DNA from: Hyphomicrobiales bacterium
Lineage (GTDB): Bacteria > Pseudomonadota > Alphaproteobacteria > Rhizobiales > Methyloligellaceae
Assembly (NCBI GenBank): GCA_021775525.1
Contig: JAJFHQ010000062.1
Coordinates: 1-55,296 of the forward strand
Direction of reading: 5' to 3'
DNA: 55,296 bases
Below, one piece after another: positions 15,969 through 25,991 of the stretch (positions are counted from its first letter, which is position 1; the number at the start of each line of letters is the position of its first letter). Under the pieces are notes generated by a model. The model worked only from the letters and a program-made list of their open reading frames with translations. It had not been told where the DNA came from and made no database searches. Both the position numbers and the translations under genes were made by a program.

Positions 15969-16286
15969 ATGATTAAGTCGGAGCTCATTCAACGGGTCGG
16001 TGCAGCCAATCCGCATCTCTACCAGCGTGATGTCGAGCGCATCGTCAATATTATCCTTGATGAAATAATTGCGTCACTCGCCCGGGGTGACCGGGTTGAA
16101 TTGCGCGGTTTTGGCGCATTCACCGTGAAACACCGCACGGCCAGGCAGGGGCGCAACCCGCGCACCGGCGAGACTGTTTTCGTGGGAGAGAAGTTCGTTC
16201 CCTTCTTCAAGACCGGCAAGGAGCTGCGCGAACGTTTGAACAGGGGGTATGACGGGTCCGCTTCCGGGGCGCCCGAAGAGATGTAA
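15969..16286 (+). CDS. ihfB: Integration host factor beta subunit
   Basis: 105 residues. It binds and sharply bends DNA as a heterodimer with IhfA. The whole length matches the HU/IHF fold: [17 protein letters not shown] start, [14 protein letters not shown], the DNA-intercalating arm [10 protein letters not shown] with its key Pro, and a C-terminal [14 protein letters not shown] short Gly/Ser/Ala tail follows. Start ATG 15969. The rpsA-sppA-ihfB-lapA order supports beta rather than alpha, as ihfA usually sits with pheT. Confidence 0.94.
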   Translation: MIKSELIQRVGAANPHLYQRDVERIVNIILDEIIASLARGDRVELRGFGAFTVKHRTARQGRNPRTGETVFVGEKFVPFFKTGKELRERLNRGYDGSASGAPEEM

Positions 16287-16321
16287 TACCCTGCGTATTG
16301 CAGGTGGTGCGGGGTTGAGTT

Positions 16322-16672
16322 GTGTTCAAAAAATTTGTCTGGCTGTTTGTCATTTTCCCGTTGGGCGCCGTGCTTGTCGCCTTCGCCCTCGCCAATCGCC
16401 ATGCCGTGCGGCTGAACCTGGATCCTTTCTCTAGCGAAGACCCGTTCCTGGCGCTCGATGCGCCGTTCTTCCTGTTTCTGCTGGCGGCCCTGATAGCGGG
16501 GCTGCTGCTTGGCGGTTTCGTAACATGGCTCGGCCAGGGCAAATGGCGCAAAGAAGCCCGTCACCGCGCTTTGGAATCCCGGGCGCTGCGTGCAGAGAGA
16601 GAACAGCTCAACAGTCAACTGCACGCCGTCGTTAGTGAGCCCAGGCTGGAGAGGGCCGAGGCTGCCGAGTGA
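16322..16672 (+). CDS. LapA family membrane protein (DUF1049)
   Basis: 116 residues, GTG start. Two membrane helices are visible (about residues 5-25 and 48-72), joined by a short loop with ANRHAVRLNLDPF. A basic, helical cytoplasmic tail (residues 75-116, coiled-coil-like) follows. This is the standard LapA/YciS layout. In E. coli the relative LapA works with LapB in controlling LpxC and lipopolysaccharide assembly; whether that holds here is inference. No lapB neighbour is present. It follows ihfB as in many alphaproteobacteria. Confidence 0.85.
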   Translation: MFKKFVWLFVIFPLGAVLVAFALANRHAVRLNLDPFSSEDPFLALDAPFFLFLLAALIAGLLLGGFVTWLGQGKWRKEARHRALESRALRAEREQLNSQLHAVVSEPRLERAEAAE

Positions 16673-16779
16673 GCCGGTGACGTTGCTGCGGGAGCATGGA
16701 CAGCGCATGCCCTATCTCATAAGTTCGGCAATGATCCCCGGTGCCAGTGTGCCGATGAACCTCAAACCCGCTCAAGACC

Positions 16780-17439
16780 ATGAACGCTAAGGTGAAAATC
16801 TGCGGTATTCGCACGTCCGAAGCCCTTGAGGCTGCGCTTGACGCGGGTGCGGATTACTTCGGCCTGGTGTTCTATGCCCCCTCGCCGCGCAACGTGGACC
16901 TGGAGACCGCGCACAGCCTCGCTGTAACCGGCCGGGGACGCGCCAGTTCCGTGGCCTTGCTGGTGAACCCCGACGATGAAGCGGTGCGCCGTGTCATGGA
17001 TGAGGTTGATCCCGACATCATCCAGCTCCACGGCAACGAAAGCCCGGAGCGCGTGGCGCAAATAAAACAAATTGCGCAAAAGCCGGTCATGAAGGCAATT
17101 ACGGTGGCTTCTGCAGATGATGCGGCCGTGGCCAGCGCTTACGGCGGTGCCGCAGATATCATTCTCTATGACGCCAAGGCGCCCGACGATTTGGCGGATG
17201 CCCTGCCCGGCGGCAACGGTGTAGCGTTCGACTGGCAGGCGCTTCAAGGTGTTAAGGGAGGGAACAGCTTTATGCTGTCAGGTGGCCTGAACCCGGGTAA
17301 TGTCGCGTCAGCCATCGCGGCAACCGGTGCCGCAATCGTTGATGTATCCTCGGGCGTTGAAAGCGCGCCGGGGAAAAAGGACCCTGATTTGATCCGTCAG
17401 TTCATTGCCGCTGCCAAGCCGGCATCTCGCAACTCGTAA
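16780..17439 (+). CDS. trpF: Phosphoribosylanthranilate isomerase
   Basis: 219 residues. It converts N-(5-phosphoribosyl)anthranilate to the open-chain deoxyribulose form in tryptophan synthesis. Catalytic Cys lies in KVKICGI near the N-terminus; the catalytic Asp lies in the strand IVDVSSGVE near the C-terminus. FGLVFY and DIIQLHGNE are also typical of TrpF. It is first of a trpF-trpB-trpA run, with trpB starting 24 bases later. trpC and trpD are elsewhere, as is usual in alphaproteobacteria. Confidence 0.95.
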   Translation: MNAKVKICGIRTSEALEAALDAGADYFGLVFYAPSPRNVDLETAHSLAVTGRGRASSVALLVNPDDEAVRRVMDEVDPDIIQLHGNESPERVAQIKQIAQKPVMKAITVASADDAAVASAYGGAADIILYDAKAPDDLADALPGGNGVAFDWQALQGVKGGNSFMLSGGLNPGNVASAIAATGAAIVDVSSGVESAPGKKDPDLIRQFIAAAKPASRNS

Positions 17440-17463
17440 ACCTGTAAAAGAGCACGGGACCCC

Positions 17464-18681
17464 ATGTCTGAAACCCCAAACAGTTACCGCACCGGCCCCG
17501 ACGAGCGTGGTCATTTCGGCCTCTATGGCGGACGGTTTGTCGCCGAAACGCTGATGCCGCTCATTCTAGAACTCGAGCAGGCCTACGAGGATGCCAAGGC
17601 CGACCCGGAGTTCCATGCCGAGCTCAAACATCTGCTGGACCATTATGGTGGAAGACCAAGCCCGCTCTACTACGCCGAACGGCTGACCGAGCATCTGGGC
17701 GGGGCGAAGATCTATTTCAAGCGCGATGAGCTGAATCACACCGGCTCTCACAAGATCAACAATTGCCTGGGACAAATCCAGCTTGCGCGGCGCATGAGCA
17801 AGGGGCGCATAATTGCTGAAACCGGGGCTGGACAGCACGGCGTTGCCGTCGCCACGGTCGCGGCGCGATTCGGGCTTCCATGCGTTGTTTACATGGGCTG
17901 CACCGACATCGAGCGCCAAGCGCCCAACGTGTTCCGCATGAAGCTGTTGGGGGCAGAAGTCATCCCTGTCACGGCGGGTTCCGGCACGCTGAAGGACGCC
18001 ATGAACGAGGCGCTCAGGGACTGGGTCGCCAACGTCGAGGATACGTTCTACATCATCGGGACGGCAGCCGGACCGCATCCCTACCCGGCCATGGTGCGAG
18101 ATTTCCAGTCCATCATCGGCCAGGAAGTCCGCTCCCAGATGATGGAGGCGGAAGGGCGCCTGCCGGACACGCTGGTGGCCTGCATCGGCGGTGGCTCGAA
18201 CGCCATCGGCCTGTTCCATGATTTCCTCGATGACAAGGATATCGCGATCTATGGCGTAGAAGCCGGCGGGCTTGGACTGGGCAATCCGGACGAGCATTGT
18301 GCGTCGATGAATGGCGGTAAGCCAGGCGTGCTGCACGGCAATCGCACTTACCTGCTGCAAAATGACGACGGGCAAATCATCGAGGGCCATTCGATTTCCG
18401 CCGGGCTCGATTATCCCGGCGTCGGGCCTGAGCATTCCTGGTTGAGGGATACGGGCCGCGTGAGCTATGTCGCCGTCACCGACAAGGAGGCGCTGGAGGC
18501 GTTTCAGCTCTGCACGCGGCTTGAGGGCATCATTCCCGCACTCGAACCAAGCCACGCGCTTGCTCATGTCACCAAGCTCGCGCCAACCCTGCCATCAGAC
18601 AATCTGCTGGTGATGAATATGTGCGGGCGTGGCGACAAGGATGTGTTTGCAGTCGCCGGACTTCTCGGCGTGGAGATGTGA
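17464..18681 (+). CDS. trpB: Tryptophan synthase beta chain
   Basis: 405 residues. The PLP enzyme joins indole and serine to give tryptophan, receiving indole through a tunnel from TrpA. The PLP lysine lies in HTGSHKINN, the catalytic Glu in AETGAGQHG, and the phosphate-binding loop in GGGSNAIG. Length and the C-terminal MCGRGDKDV block are normal. It follows trpF closely and precedes trpA by two bases, giving matched subunit expression. No frameshift or odd residue seen. Confidence 0.97.
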   Translation: MSETPNSYRTGPDERGHFGLYGGRFVAETLMPLILELEQAYEDAKADPEFHAELKHLLDHYGGRPSPLYYAERLTEHLGGAKIYFKRDELNHTGSHKINNCLGQIQLARRMSKGRIIAETGAGQHGVAVATVAARFGLPCVVYMGCTDIERQAPNVFRMKLLGAEVIPVTAGSGTLKDAMNEALRDWVANVEDTFYIIGTAAGPHPYPAMVRDFQSIIGQEVRSQMMEAEGRLPDTLVACIGGGSNAIGLFHDFLDDKDIAIYGVEAGGLGLGNPDEHCASMNGGKPGVLHGNRTYLLQNDDGQIIEGHSISAGLDYPGVGPEHSWLRDTGRVSYVAVTDKEALEAFQLCTRLEGIIPALEPSHALAHVTKLAPTLPSDNLLVMNMCGRGDKDVFAVAGLLGVEM

Positions 18682-18683
18682 GC

Positions 18684-19523
18684 ATGACCACACGCATCGA
18701 CACGCGCTTTGCCGCGCTGAAAAAAGAAGGCCGCGCCGCGCTGGTGACTTTCACCACGGCCGGTGATCCTGACTATGACACCTCGCTGGCGCTGCTGAAG
18801 GCGCTGCCAGCGGCAGGCGCCGATGTGATCGAGATGGGCATGCCCTTCTCTGACCCGATGGCCGATGGTCCTGCCATCCAGGCATCGTCCCAGCGCGCCC
18901 TCAAGGCCGGACAAACCATGAAGAAAACTCTTCAAATGGTCCGCGAGTTCCGTGAAGGAGATTCCGACACCCCGCTGGTGCTGATGGGCTATTACAACCC
19001 GATCTACATCTACCCCGTCGAGGATTTCATCAAGGACTGCCTTGAAGCCGGCGTTGACGGCCTGATCGTAGTGGATGTGCCACCCGAGGAAGATGAAGAG
19101 CTCTGCATCCCGGCCCTGAAAGCGGGCCTCAATTTTATTCGCCTAGCAACGCCCACAACGGACGCCAAGCGTTTGCCGACCGTCCTTCAGAACACATCAG
19201 GCTTCGTCTATTACGTCTCGATAGCCGGTATAACCGGCACGAAAGCGCCAGACCCCAGCGAAGTGCATGCCCAGGTTGCCCGAATCAAGGCAAAAACCGA
19301 ATTGCCGGTTGCGGTTGGCTTCGGCGTGCAAACCCCCGAGCAGGCAAGCGCCATTGCCGATGGCGCAGACGGCGTGGTGGTAGGTACCGCGCTGGTAAAA
19401 ATTATTGAAAGCTCGCTCGATAGCGAGGGCAAAGGCGCACCGGAAGCCGTGGAAAAAGTAACCAAACTTGTGCGAAGCCTTGCCGACGGGCTGACAAGCA
19501 GCGAAACTGTTGCCGCGAAATAG
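18684..19523 (+). CDS. trpA: Tryptophan synthase alpha chain
   Basis: 279 residues from ATG 18684, two bases after trpB; the longer ORF start lies inside trpB. It cleaves indole-3-glycerol phosphate to indole and glyceraldehyde-3-phosphate. Catalytic Glu lies in [19 protein letters not shown], and catalytic Asp in [11 protein letters not shown]. The phosphate-binding blocks [10 protein letters not shown] and GVVVGTALV are intact. Standard length. It is followed after 56 bases by accD, a frequent arrangement. Confidence 0.97.
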   Translation: MTTRIDTRFAALKKEGRAALVTFTTAGDPDYDTSLALLKALPAAGADVIEMGMPFSDPMADGPAIQASSQRALKAGQTMKKTLQMVREFREGDSDTPLVLMGYYNPIYIYPVEDFIKDCLEAGVDGLIVVDVPPEEDEELCIPALKAGLNFIRLATPTTDAKRLPTVLQNTSGFVYYVSIAGITGTKAPDPSEVHAQVARIKAKTELPVAVGFGVQTPEQASAIADGADGVVVGTALVKIIESSLDSEGKGAPEAVEKVTKLVRSLADGLTSSETVAAK

Positions 19524-19579
19524 CCGCAGAGCATTCATAGGCTTGCAAGCGTACAAACGACCAGATTGAGGAACTCACC

Positions 19580-20593
19580 GTGAACTGGATCAACAACATC
19601 GTCCGCCCGAAAATCCAGCGCATCCTGGCGAAGCGCGAAGTGCCGGACAATGTCTGGATCAAGTGCCCCGAAAGCGGGCAGATGATCCACTACAAAGATC
19701 TCGAAGCCAACCAGTTCGTGGTGCCCGGTTCCGATTACCACATGCGTATGACCGCAGAGCAGCGCCTCAAGGCCCTGTTCGATGTCGGCGAGTATGAAAC
19801 GATTGCGACACCCGAAGTGGCGCAGGATCCGCTCAAATTCCGTGACGAACGCCGTTATACGGACAGGCTGAAGGACAACCGCTCAAAGACCGGCCTCAAT
19901 GATGCCGTTCTGGTGGGCGCCGGAACGCTGGACGGAACACCCGTTGTTTCCGCTGCGCAGGATTTTGCCTTCATGGGCGGCTCGCTCGGGAGTGCCGCTG
20001 GCGAAGCGATCATCACGGGTCTGCGCGAAGCGGTTTCCCGTTCAACACCATTCATTCTGTTTGCCGCCTCGGGCGGCGCCCGCATGCAGGAAGGCATCCT
20101 TTCGCTGATGCAAATGCCGCGCACCACCGTTGCCGTGCAGGAGCTGAAAGAAGCCGGACTGCCATACATCGTCGTGCTGACCCACCCGACCACCGGCGGC
20201 GTCACCGCCTCCTATGCCATGCTGGGTGACATCCATATTGCTGAGCCCGGCGCACTGATCTGTTTTGCCGGGCCACGCGTGATCGAGCAGACCATCAGGG
20301 AGAAATTGCCGGAAGGGTTCCAACGCTCTGAATACCTGCTGGAACACGGGATGATCGATATGGTCACTCACCGCCACCAGTTGCGCGAAACAGTAAGCCG
20401 TATCTGCCGCCTGCTGATGGAAGCCCGCCACGAGGAACTGGCCATCGGCCCGGTCCCGGAAGACGGCGAAATGGTCCAGTCCCGGACCATTGCAGAAGAT
20501 GATGTGGACGAGGCGGTATTTGATGATCTCCCGCCCGAAGGCGACGTATCGGACGATACTGGCAATGAAGACTCCCGCCCCCCGCACGAGTGA
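19580..20593 (+). CDS. accD: Acetyl-CoA carboxylase carboxyltransferase subunit beta
   Basis: 337 residues, GTG start with GAGG about 10 bases upstream. With AccA it transfers CO2 from carboxybiotin to acetyl-CoA, giving malonyl-CoA for fatty acid synthesis. The carboxyltransferase core ([44 protein letters not shown]) is intact. The N-terminal zinc ribbon, which has four Cys in E. coli, is reduced here to one Cys ([11 protein letters not shown]), as I recall for other alphaproteobacteria. An acidic ~40-residue tail follows the core. It sits between trpA and folC. Confidence 0.96.
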   Translation: MNWINNIVRPKIQRILAKREVPDNVWIKCPESGQMIHYKDLEANQFVVPGSDYHMRMTAEQRLKALFDVGEYETIATPEVAQDPLKFRDERRYTDRLKDNRSKTGLNDAVLVGAGTLDGTPVVSAAQDFAFMGGSLGSAAGEAIITGLREAVSRSTPFILFAASGGARMQEGILSLMQMPRTTVAVQELKEAGLPYIVVLTHPTTGGVTASYAMLGDIHIAEPGALICFAGPRVIEQTIREKLPEGFQRSEYLLEHGMIDMVTHRHQLRETVSRICRLLMEARHEELAIGPVPEDGEMVQSRTIAEDDVDEAVFDDLPPEGDVSDDTGNEDSRPPHE

Positions 20594-20618
20594 TGCCCCC
20601 ACTCTTTAGCCAGCACCC

Positions 20619-21995
20619 ATGACATCTCTCACACCCTCGCCCGACCACCAGGACACACTGCCCATGCCCCATGGCGATAGCAGTGCTGACATACTGGAGC
20701 GGATGGAGCATCTCTACCCCGAGGTCATAGACCTGGGGCTGGACCGCGTGCTGCGGTTGCTGGATACGCTGGGCCGGCCACAGGACAAGCTCAGTGGCGT
20801 GGTTCATGTCGCCGGGACCAATGGCAAGGGCTCCACCATTGCCTTTATCAGGGCGATGCTGGAAGCGGCTGGCAAAAAGGTTCACGTGTTCACCTCGCCG
20901 CACCTGGTGCATTTCCATGAACGCATCTCGCTGGCTGGCCCACGCGGCGCGGAACAAATTTCCGAGCAAGATTTATGCGCCTACCTTCTGCGGGTTGAGG
21001 AAGCCAATGCGGGCGAGCCCATAACCTTTTTCGAGATCACGACAGCGGCCGCCTTCCTCGCTTTTGCGGAAATACCGGCAGACTATGTGCTTCTGGAAAC
21101 CGGGCTTGGCGGGCGTCTCGATGCCACAAACGTGGTGGACATGCCAGCTCTGACGGTCCTCACCTCCATTTCGCTCGATCATGACCGTTACCTGGGGTCC
21201 GTACTGGGTAAAATCGCCTATGAGAAGGCAGGTATCCTGAAACGGGGCGTGCCCTGCATCGTTGCACGCCAGGAGCAGGAAGCGTTTGAAGTCATTGAAG
21301 ACCGCGCCCGCGAGTTGGACGCCCCCCTGATTACTCACGGGCAGGTTTGGGATGTTTTCGAGCAACAGGGCCGCCTTGTGTTCCAGACAGACACCAGCCT
21401 GCTTGACCTGCCGCTGCCGCGCCTGCCGGGCCGTCACCAGATCGACAATGCGGGAATAGCACTCGCGGCCGTACGTGCGCTGGCAGGTGAGAAAATTGGT
21501 GAAGCCGCCCTATCCGCCGGACTGAAATCAGCACGCTGGCCTGCCCGGCTTCAGAACATCACGGACAGTATTTTGAAATCCCACGTCGCGGAAGGATCGG
21601 AAATCTGGCTTGATGGCGGACACAATGCCTCCGCGGGGCAAGCCCTTTCCCAATCGATGGCGGAGATGGAGGAACGGGTGCCCGTACCTCTGCATCTCAT
21701 TTGCGGCATGATGACGGGCAAGGATGCCTCGGCCTTTTTCCAACACTTCAGCGGGCTGGCCCAATGGGCAGCCACGATACCGGTGGCCGGTAAAGACAAG
21801 GCCTATGACACAGACGAACTGGCCCAGATTGCCGTAGATGCCGGGCTCGATGCCGTTGCCGAACAAGGATTGGTTCAGGCGCTAGAAGCAAGCCATGCAC
21901 GCACGCACGGCCCGGTGCGCATCCTCATCTGCGGTTCTCTTTACCTGGCAGGCCAGGTTCTGGAGTTGCTGGATAAGAAAAACCCCGGCACCTAG
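20619..21995 (+). CDS. folC: Folylpolyglutamate / dihydrofolate synthase
   Basis: 458 residues from ATG 20619; a second ATG at 20664 is possible. It makes dihydrofolate and adds glutamates to folates, using ATP. The Mur-ligase P-loop is HVAGTNGKGST; further blocks are FTSPHLVHFHERI, LLETGLGGRLDATNVV, and WLDGGHNASA near the C-terminus. It ends the plus-strand core run. The TAG stop lies in the loop of the terminator hairpin that separates it from the convergent trxA. Confidence 0.94.
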   Translation: MTSLTPSPDHQDTLPMPHGDSSADILERMEHLYPEVIDLGLDRVLRLLDTLGRPQDKLSGVVHVAGTNGKGSTIAFIRAMLEAAGKKVHVFTSPHLVHFHERISLAGPRGAEQISEQDLCAYLLRVEEANAGEPITFFEITTAAAFLAFAEIPADYVLLETGLGGRLDATNVVDMPALTVLTSISLDHDRYLGSVLGKIAYEKAGILKRGVPCIVARQEQEAFEVIEDRARELDAPLITHGQVWDVFEQQGRLVFQTDTSLLDLPLPRLPGRHQIDNAGIALAAVRALAGEKIGEAALSAGLKSARWPARLQNITDSILKSHVAEGSEIWLDGGHNASAGQALSQSMAEMEERVPVPLHLICGMMTGKDASAFFQHFSGLAQWAATIPVAGKDKAYDTDELAQIAVDAGLDAVAEQGLVQALEASHARTHGPVRILICGSLYLAGQVLELLDKKNPGT

Positions 21996-22007
21996 ACACC
22001 GGGGTTT
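21980..22007. terminator. Bidirectional terminator between folC and trxA
   Basis: AAACCCCGG (21980-21988) pairs with CCGGGGTTT (21999-22007), a nine-base perfect stem with a 10-base loop. The loop contains the folC stop codon (21993-21995). A-rich sequence before the stem gives a U-rich tail for the minus-strand transcript; the plus-strand tail is short (TTT within the stem end). It serves two convergent genes. Confidence 0.75.
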
Positions 22008-22034
22008 CCCTTAAATCTCTGTGAGCTGTCCGCT

Positions 22035-22358
22035 TCAGGAAATGGACTCGTTAATCCAGTCCATCAGCTTGCCCTTGGGATGCGCGCCCATTTGGGTTGA
22101 CGACACCTCGCCATCCTTGAACAGGATAAGTGTCGGGATCGCGCGAATTCCGTATTTGCCTGGCGTGCTTGGATTCTCGTCGATGTTGATTTTGGCGATC
22201 TTGACCTTCCCGTCCAGCTCGCTTGCAATCTCTTCGAGCGCGGGTGAAATCTGTTTGCATGGCCCACACCATTCTGCCCAGAAATCGACCACGACCGGGG
22301 TCGACGACTTCAGAACTTCGTCATCGAATGTATCGTCAGAAACATCTGAGCTAGACAT
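22035..22358 (-). CDS. trxA: Thioredoxin
   Basis: 107 residues from ATG 22358, with GGAG eight bases upstream on its strand; a 30-codon upstream extension has no family likeness. The active site is WCGPC within [12 protein letters not shown], and the cis-Pro is in AIPTLILF. It reduces disulfides in the cytoplasm. It is last in the minus-strand run divL-tsaE/amgK-murU-addB-addA-trxA, following addA after about 98 bases. Confidence 0.96.
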   Translation of the reverse strand: MSSSDVSDDTFDDEVLKSSTPVVVDFWAEWCGPCKQISPALEEIASELDGKVKIAKINIDENPSTPGKYGIRAIPTLILFKDGEVSSTQMGAHPKGKLMDWINESIS

Positions 22359-22456
22359 GTTTGCATCTCCTGTGATCTCGGGTCCGGGCTCAATCCACGC
22401 CCCGTCAGAATTTGACCGGAACGTAGGTGCGCGGCTGCGCAGCGTCAAGGGGTGGG

Positions 22457-25400
22457 TCAGAGTGATGTGAGTATTTCAGCCGCTTCATCCAGCAATTTGT
22501 CCGGCATCGGCATCAGGTCGGGCACATCCGTCCATAAAAGGGCCGCGCGGATGCGCTTTCCGGGAAAAACTTGCGAAAGCGCGGCCCGGTAGGCGGCAAG
22601 CTGTCTTCGATAAAGGGGCGCCACATCTTCAGGTGATCGGGGTGGTGGCCGGTTGGTTTTATAGTCAACGATCAACACTTCGTCATCGAGTTCCACCAAC
22701 CGGTCGATCTGTCCGGCAAGTTCGATGTCCGGCCCATCTTTTCTTGCGATCCGGGCGACGATTGGCACCTCCGCCTGGCTTGCGGGTGAGAACAGTGGCG
22801 CGAATTCCTTGTCCGACAGAACACCAAGTGTCTCGGATACAATCGCCTTTTGCTGGCTTTCATCAAGCGCGCCGCCACGAGCAGCAACAAAGGCGCGCGC
22901 TGTCTCTTCCCTCTTGCCCTCAGCAATGCCCGGTAAATGCTCTAGCAAGGCGTGTACGATCGTGCCACGCAGAAATCGGGCAGGGTCCCCACGCTCCAGC
23001 GGCGGCACCACGTCGGTCTCGGAAAGTTGGAGGCCCGTCTCGCCAGACTCAGCCGCAATTGCCGACGGCGTGAGCGGCAATGTGGCCGGCGTCTCATGGA
23101 CAGCGTCGGAGAGCGCCCAGCCGGGCAATTCCTCAGGCGCGGCAAGTCCATCAACGGCCTCCGCCCGGTCCTGCGGGATGGCGGATTGTGCGCGCTCATA
23201 ACGAAGCACGCTCTCGCCAAGCGGGCCGGATGCAGGTTTCGCCACTCTTTCAAGACCGGCGCTCACGAGGTTGTGCCAGCACTCTTTCGGGGGCACGTTA
23301 GAACCCTTCCACCCGCACACATACAGCCTGTCGCGCGCACGCGTCATTGCCACGTAGAGCAACCGGTTATGTTCCTCGCGTTCCGCTTCCTTCAACAACC
23401 CCTTGGCTTCTTCAATGGCCTCCAAAGGCATGGTGCCCGCCGGCACCCACACGAGATGGCCCGGCGTGCCGGGAGGTGCAGATAAACGCGGCAGAGGCAG
23501 CAATTTCGGTTTGGAGCCACCCCCGCTCGATGGGCCCTTACAGGTATCAGGCAGGATAACGATATTGGCTTCCAGCCCCTTGGCGCCGTGTGCGGTCATG
23601 ATCCGCACCTCGTCGCGCCCCTGCTCCATATCCCGCTTCACCTGCACATCGCCCTTGCTCATCCAGTCGAGGAATCCCTGCAGAGTAGGGGGCGCGAGAC
23701 GCTCATAGTCGAGCGCCATGTTGAGGAACTCGTCGATGGCATCTCCCGCATCCACGCCAAGCCGGGCAATCAGGGCGAGGCGCATTTCCATCTGGCGCTC
23801 TTCCAACATTCCCGCAAAAAACTCGTAAGGCGGTTTGGTGTCAGCCCGGTCCAGCCAGTCCTTGAGTCGCGTAACCACTTCGCCGTAGCGCTCATCAGCC
23901 CCGGCCCTGTCCCGCAAGGAATTCCAAAGAGCCCCGGGGCGGCCATGGGCCAGGTCAAACAGATCTTCATCATCAAGACCAATCAGCGGGCTCTTGAGGA
24001 TGGTGGCAAGATTAAGATCATCGTCAGGCATCAGCACGAAGTTGCCAACGGCCATCAGATCCATTACCGCCAGTTGTTCAGTCAGTGTCATGCGATCTGC
24101 ACCGGCGACGGGAATATTCCGGCCCTTGAGCGCCCGGATCAGTTTTCTTACAAATTCATCTCGAGACCGCACCAGGATAAGAATGTCACCGGGCCGAATT
24201 TCCCTGTCCCGCGCCTCCAGTCTTTCATTGGTATCGAGCCAGTGCCGGATTGTATCGGCGATGCGCTCAACAAGCCGGTCGCGGGCATGCGTCCCGGTTT
24301 GCGTCTCGAAATGGGGGCGCATGGGATGAACGTCATCCTGCTCTTCAGGCTCCTCGATCTCCCAGAGCTCCACCAGCCCCGCCTGCCCTGAGCGCACTGC
24401 CTGGTGGACAACCGGAGTGCCCGCCCATGTCACGCCGTCGCGCGCGCCATCCCCGGAAAATACATCATCAACCGCATTCAGTACCGGCTCTGTCGAGCGG
24501 AAGGACACCGTGAGCGGTACGCGCTCCCATGGACGTCCAGCCCCTTGAGCCGCTTTTTGAAACGCCGCGCCCTGCTTCGCGAAGGAGGCGGGGTCCGCGC
24601 CCTGGAATGAATAGATCGACTGCTTCTCATCGCCCACTGCGAACAGGGTGCGTGCGGTGGCTTGCACGCCCTCGCCGGAGAAAAACTCGCTGGCGAGTGC
24701 CGCAATAACCTTCCACTGGACCGGACTCGTGTCCTGCGCCTCGTCCACAAGGATGTGGTCGATGCCATAGTCGAGCTTGTAAAGCACCCACTGGGCGGCG
24801 GGGGATGATCCCAGGAGCTGCACGGACTTCACGATGAGATCGTCATAATCAAGCGCGGCCCTCGCATCCTTGCGGCGCTCATATTCGCCAATGATCTTGT
24901 CTGCGAGCGTCAGTAGCGCCCCGGTGCACGAAGCGATGTGGCGTGCGGCCTGTGCGCGCGCCAGTTCCACGAAACGCTCCTGTGCGTCCTCAATTTGCAC
25001 CGCGAGTTCGGGCATGGCTTCTTTCACCGGCTTTGTCAGAAGGGATTTACGTTTTTGTTTCGCCTGCGTGAGGAAGGCCTCGAAAAGAGCCTGTGCGCGC
25101 AGCTCCGGATACTGCGCGGCCCTGGCTTTTGCAAACGCATCGAGCAGGTTCTTCTCCGTCACCTTCTCGGGCGGGATTTCCTTCAAGGCAGCATCAATCT
25201 GCGCATCGCTCAGGACTGTGGCCATCGCTTTCCAGAGTTCTGCATCGCTCCTGTCGATGCCTGCATCGAGCGCCAGCGAAACCGAATGACGTTCGGCCTC
25301 ACCGACACTGTCAAAGGAATCGGCAAACCGAGTCATTTGGCGCAGTTCATCCTGGCGGCCCAGCGTTACATCGATGATTTCGCGGAAGCGCTCCTCGCCC

Positions 25401-25987
25401 GTCGCCGCGATCACCTCCTGAAGCGCCTTGCCGAGCGGTGCGTCCAAGTCCAGAGCCGCCTCTGTCAGCACCGCGTCAATGGCCGCATCACGCAGCACTC
25501 GGCGCTCATTATCCTCAAGCACTTTGAAGTCTGCCTGCACGCCAGCCTCTAACGGGAAGTGATGCAGCAGCCTCTCGCAGAATGCATGAATGGTATGGAT
25601 TTTCAGCCCACCCTTGGTGTCGAGTGTGGTCGCGAACAGGGTCCTTGCACGCGTCATGTCCTGCGCACTGGCCGGCTCCCCCCGTAAATCCTTCAGTGCC
25701 CCGGCCAGCTCAGGCTCGCTCATGACCGCCCAATCCGACAAGATATCGAACAGCCTGTTTTCCATCTCCGCTGCCGCTGCCTTGGTGTAGGTCAGGCACA
25801 GGATGGTTTCAGGCCGGGTTCGCTGGCCGCTGGCAGCGTCCGTGTGCAACAGCAAACGCAGAACCCGGTTGACCAGAACAGTGGTCTTCCCCGTACCCGC
25901 ATTGGCCGACACCCAGGCGGAAGCGCGCGGGTTCGAGGCGCGCGCCTGGTTGGCATCGGTCTCCTGTTTGAATTGCTCGACGGACAT
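22457..25987 (-). CDS. addA: Double-strand break repair helicase-nuclease AddA
   Basis: 1176 residues. A UvrD-type helicase: Walker A in [10 protein letters not shown] near residues 29-38, Walker B-like [12 protein letters not shown], later helicase block [17 protein letters not shown], and motif [15 protein letters not shown]. The C-terminal nuclease has GQIDRLVEL…VDYKTNR…QLAAYR, a PD-(D/E)XK site. With AddB it resects broken DNA ends and loads RecA, replacing RecBCD. It starts four bases after the addB stop, so the subunits are coupled. Length and motifs are complete. Confidence 0.96.
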   Translation of the reverse strand: MSVEQFKQETDANQARASNPRASAWVSANAGTGKTTVLVNRVLRLLLHTDAASGQRTRPETILCLTYTKAAAAEMENRLFDILSDWAVMSEPELAGALKDLRGEPASAQDMTRARTLFATTLDTKGGLKIHTIHAFCERLLHHFPLEAGVQADFKVLEDNERRVLRDAAIDAVLTEAALDLDAPLGKALQEVIAATGEERFREIIDVTLGRQDELRQMTRFADSFDSVGEAERHSVSLALDAGIDRSDAELWKAMATVLSDAQIDAALKEIPPEKVTEKNLLDAFAKARAAQYPELRAQALFEAFLTQAKQKRKSLLTKPVKEAMPELAVQIEDAQERFVELARAQAARHIASCTGALLTLADKIIGEYERRKDARAALDYDDLIVKSVQLLGSSPAAQWVLYKLDYGIDHILVDEAQDTSPVQWKVIAALASEFFSGEGVQATARTLFAVGDEKQSIYSFQGADPASFAKQGAAFQKAAQGAGRPWERVPLTVSFRSTEPVLNAVDDVFSGDGARDGVTWAGTPVVHQAVRSGQAGLVELWEIEEPEEQDDVHPMRPHFETQTGTHARDRLVERIADTIRHWLDTNERLEARDREIRPGDILILVRSRDEFVRKLIRALKGRNIPVAGADRMTLTEQLAVMDLMAVGNFVLMPDDDLNLATILKSPLIGLDDEDLFDLAHGRPGALWNSLRDRAGADERYGEVVTRLKDWLDRADTKPPYEFFAGMLEERQMEMRLALIARLGVDAGDAIDEFLNMALDYERLAPPTLQGFLDWMSKGDVQVKRDMEQGRDEVRIMTAHGAKGLEANIVILPDTCKGPSSGGGSKPKLLPLPRLSAPPGTPGHLVWVPAGTMPLEAIEEAKGLLKEAEREEHNRLLYVAMTRARDRLYVCGWKGSNVPPKECWHNLVSAGLERVAKPASGPLGESVLRYERAQSAIPQDRAEAVDGLAAPEELPGWALSDAVHETPATLPLTPSAIAAESGETGLQLSETDVVPPLERGDPARFLRGTIVHALLEHLPGIAEGKREETARAFVAARGGALDESQQKAIVSETLGVLSDKEFAPLFSPASQAEVPIVARIARKDGPDIELAGQIDRLVELDDEVLIVDYKTNRPPPRSPEDVAPLYRRQLAAYRAALSQVFPGKRIRAALLWTDVPDLMPMPDKLLDEAAEILTSL

Positions 25988-25991
25988 GGGG

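Noticed and set aside
22021-22040. CTGTCCGCTTCAGG as another copy of the ATGTCCGCT repeat
   Set aside because: It lacks the opposite arm and lies at the end of trxA. Chance similarity.
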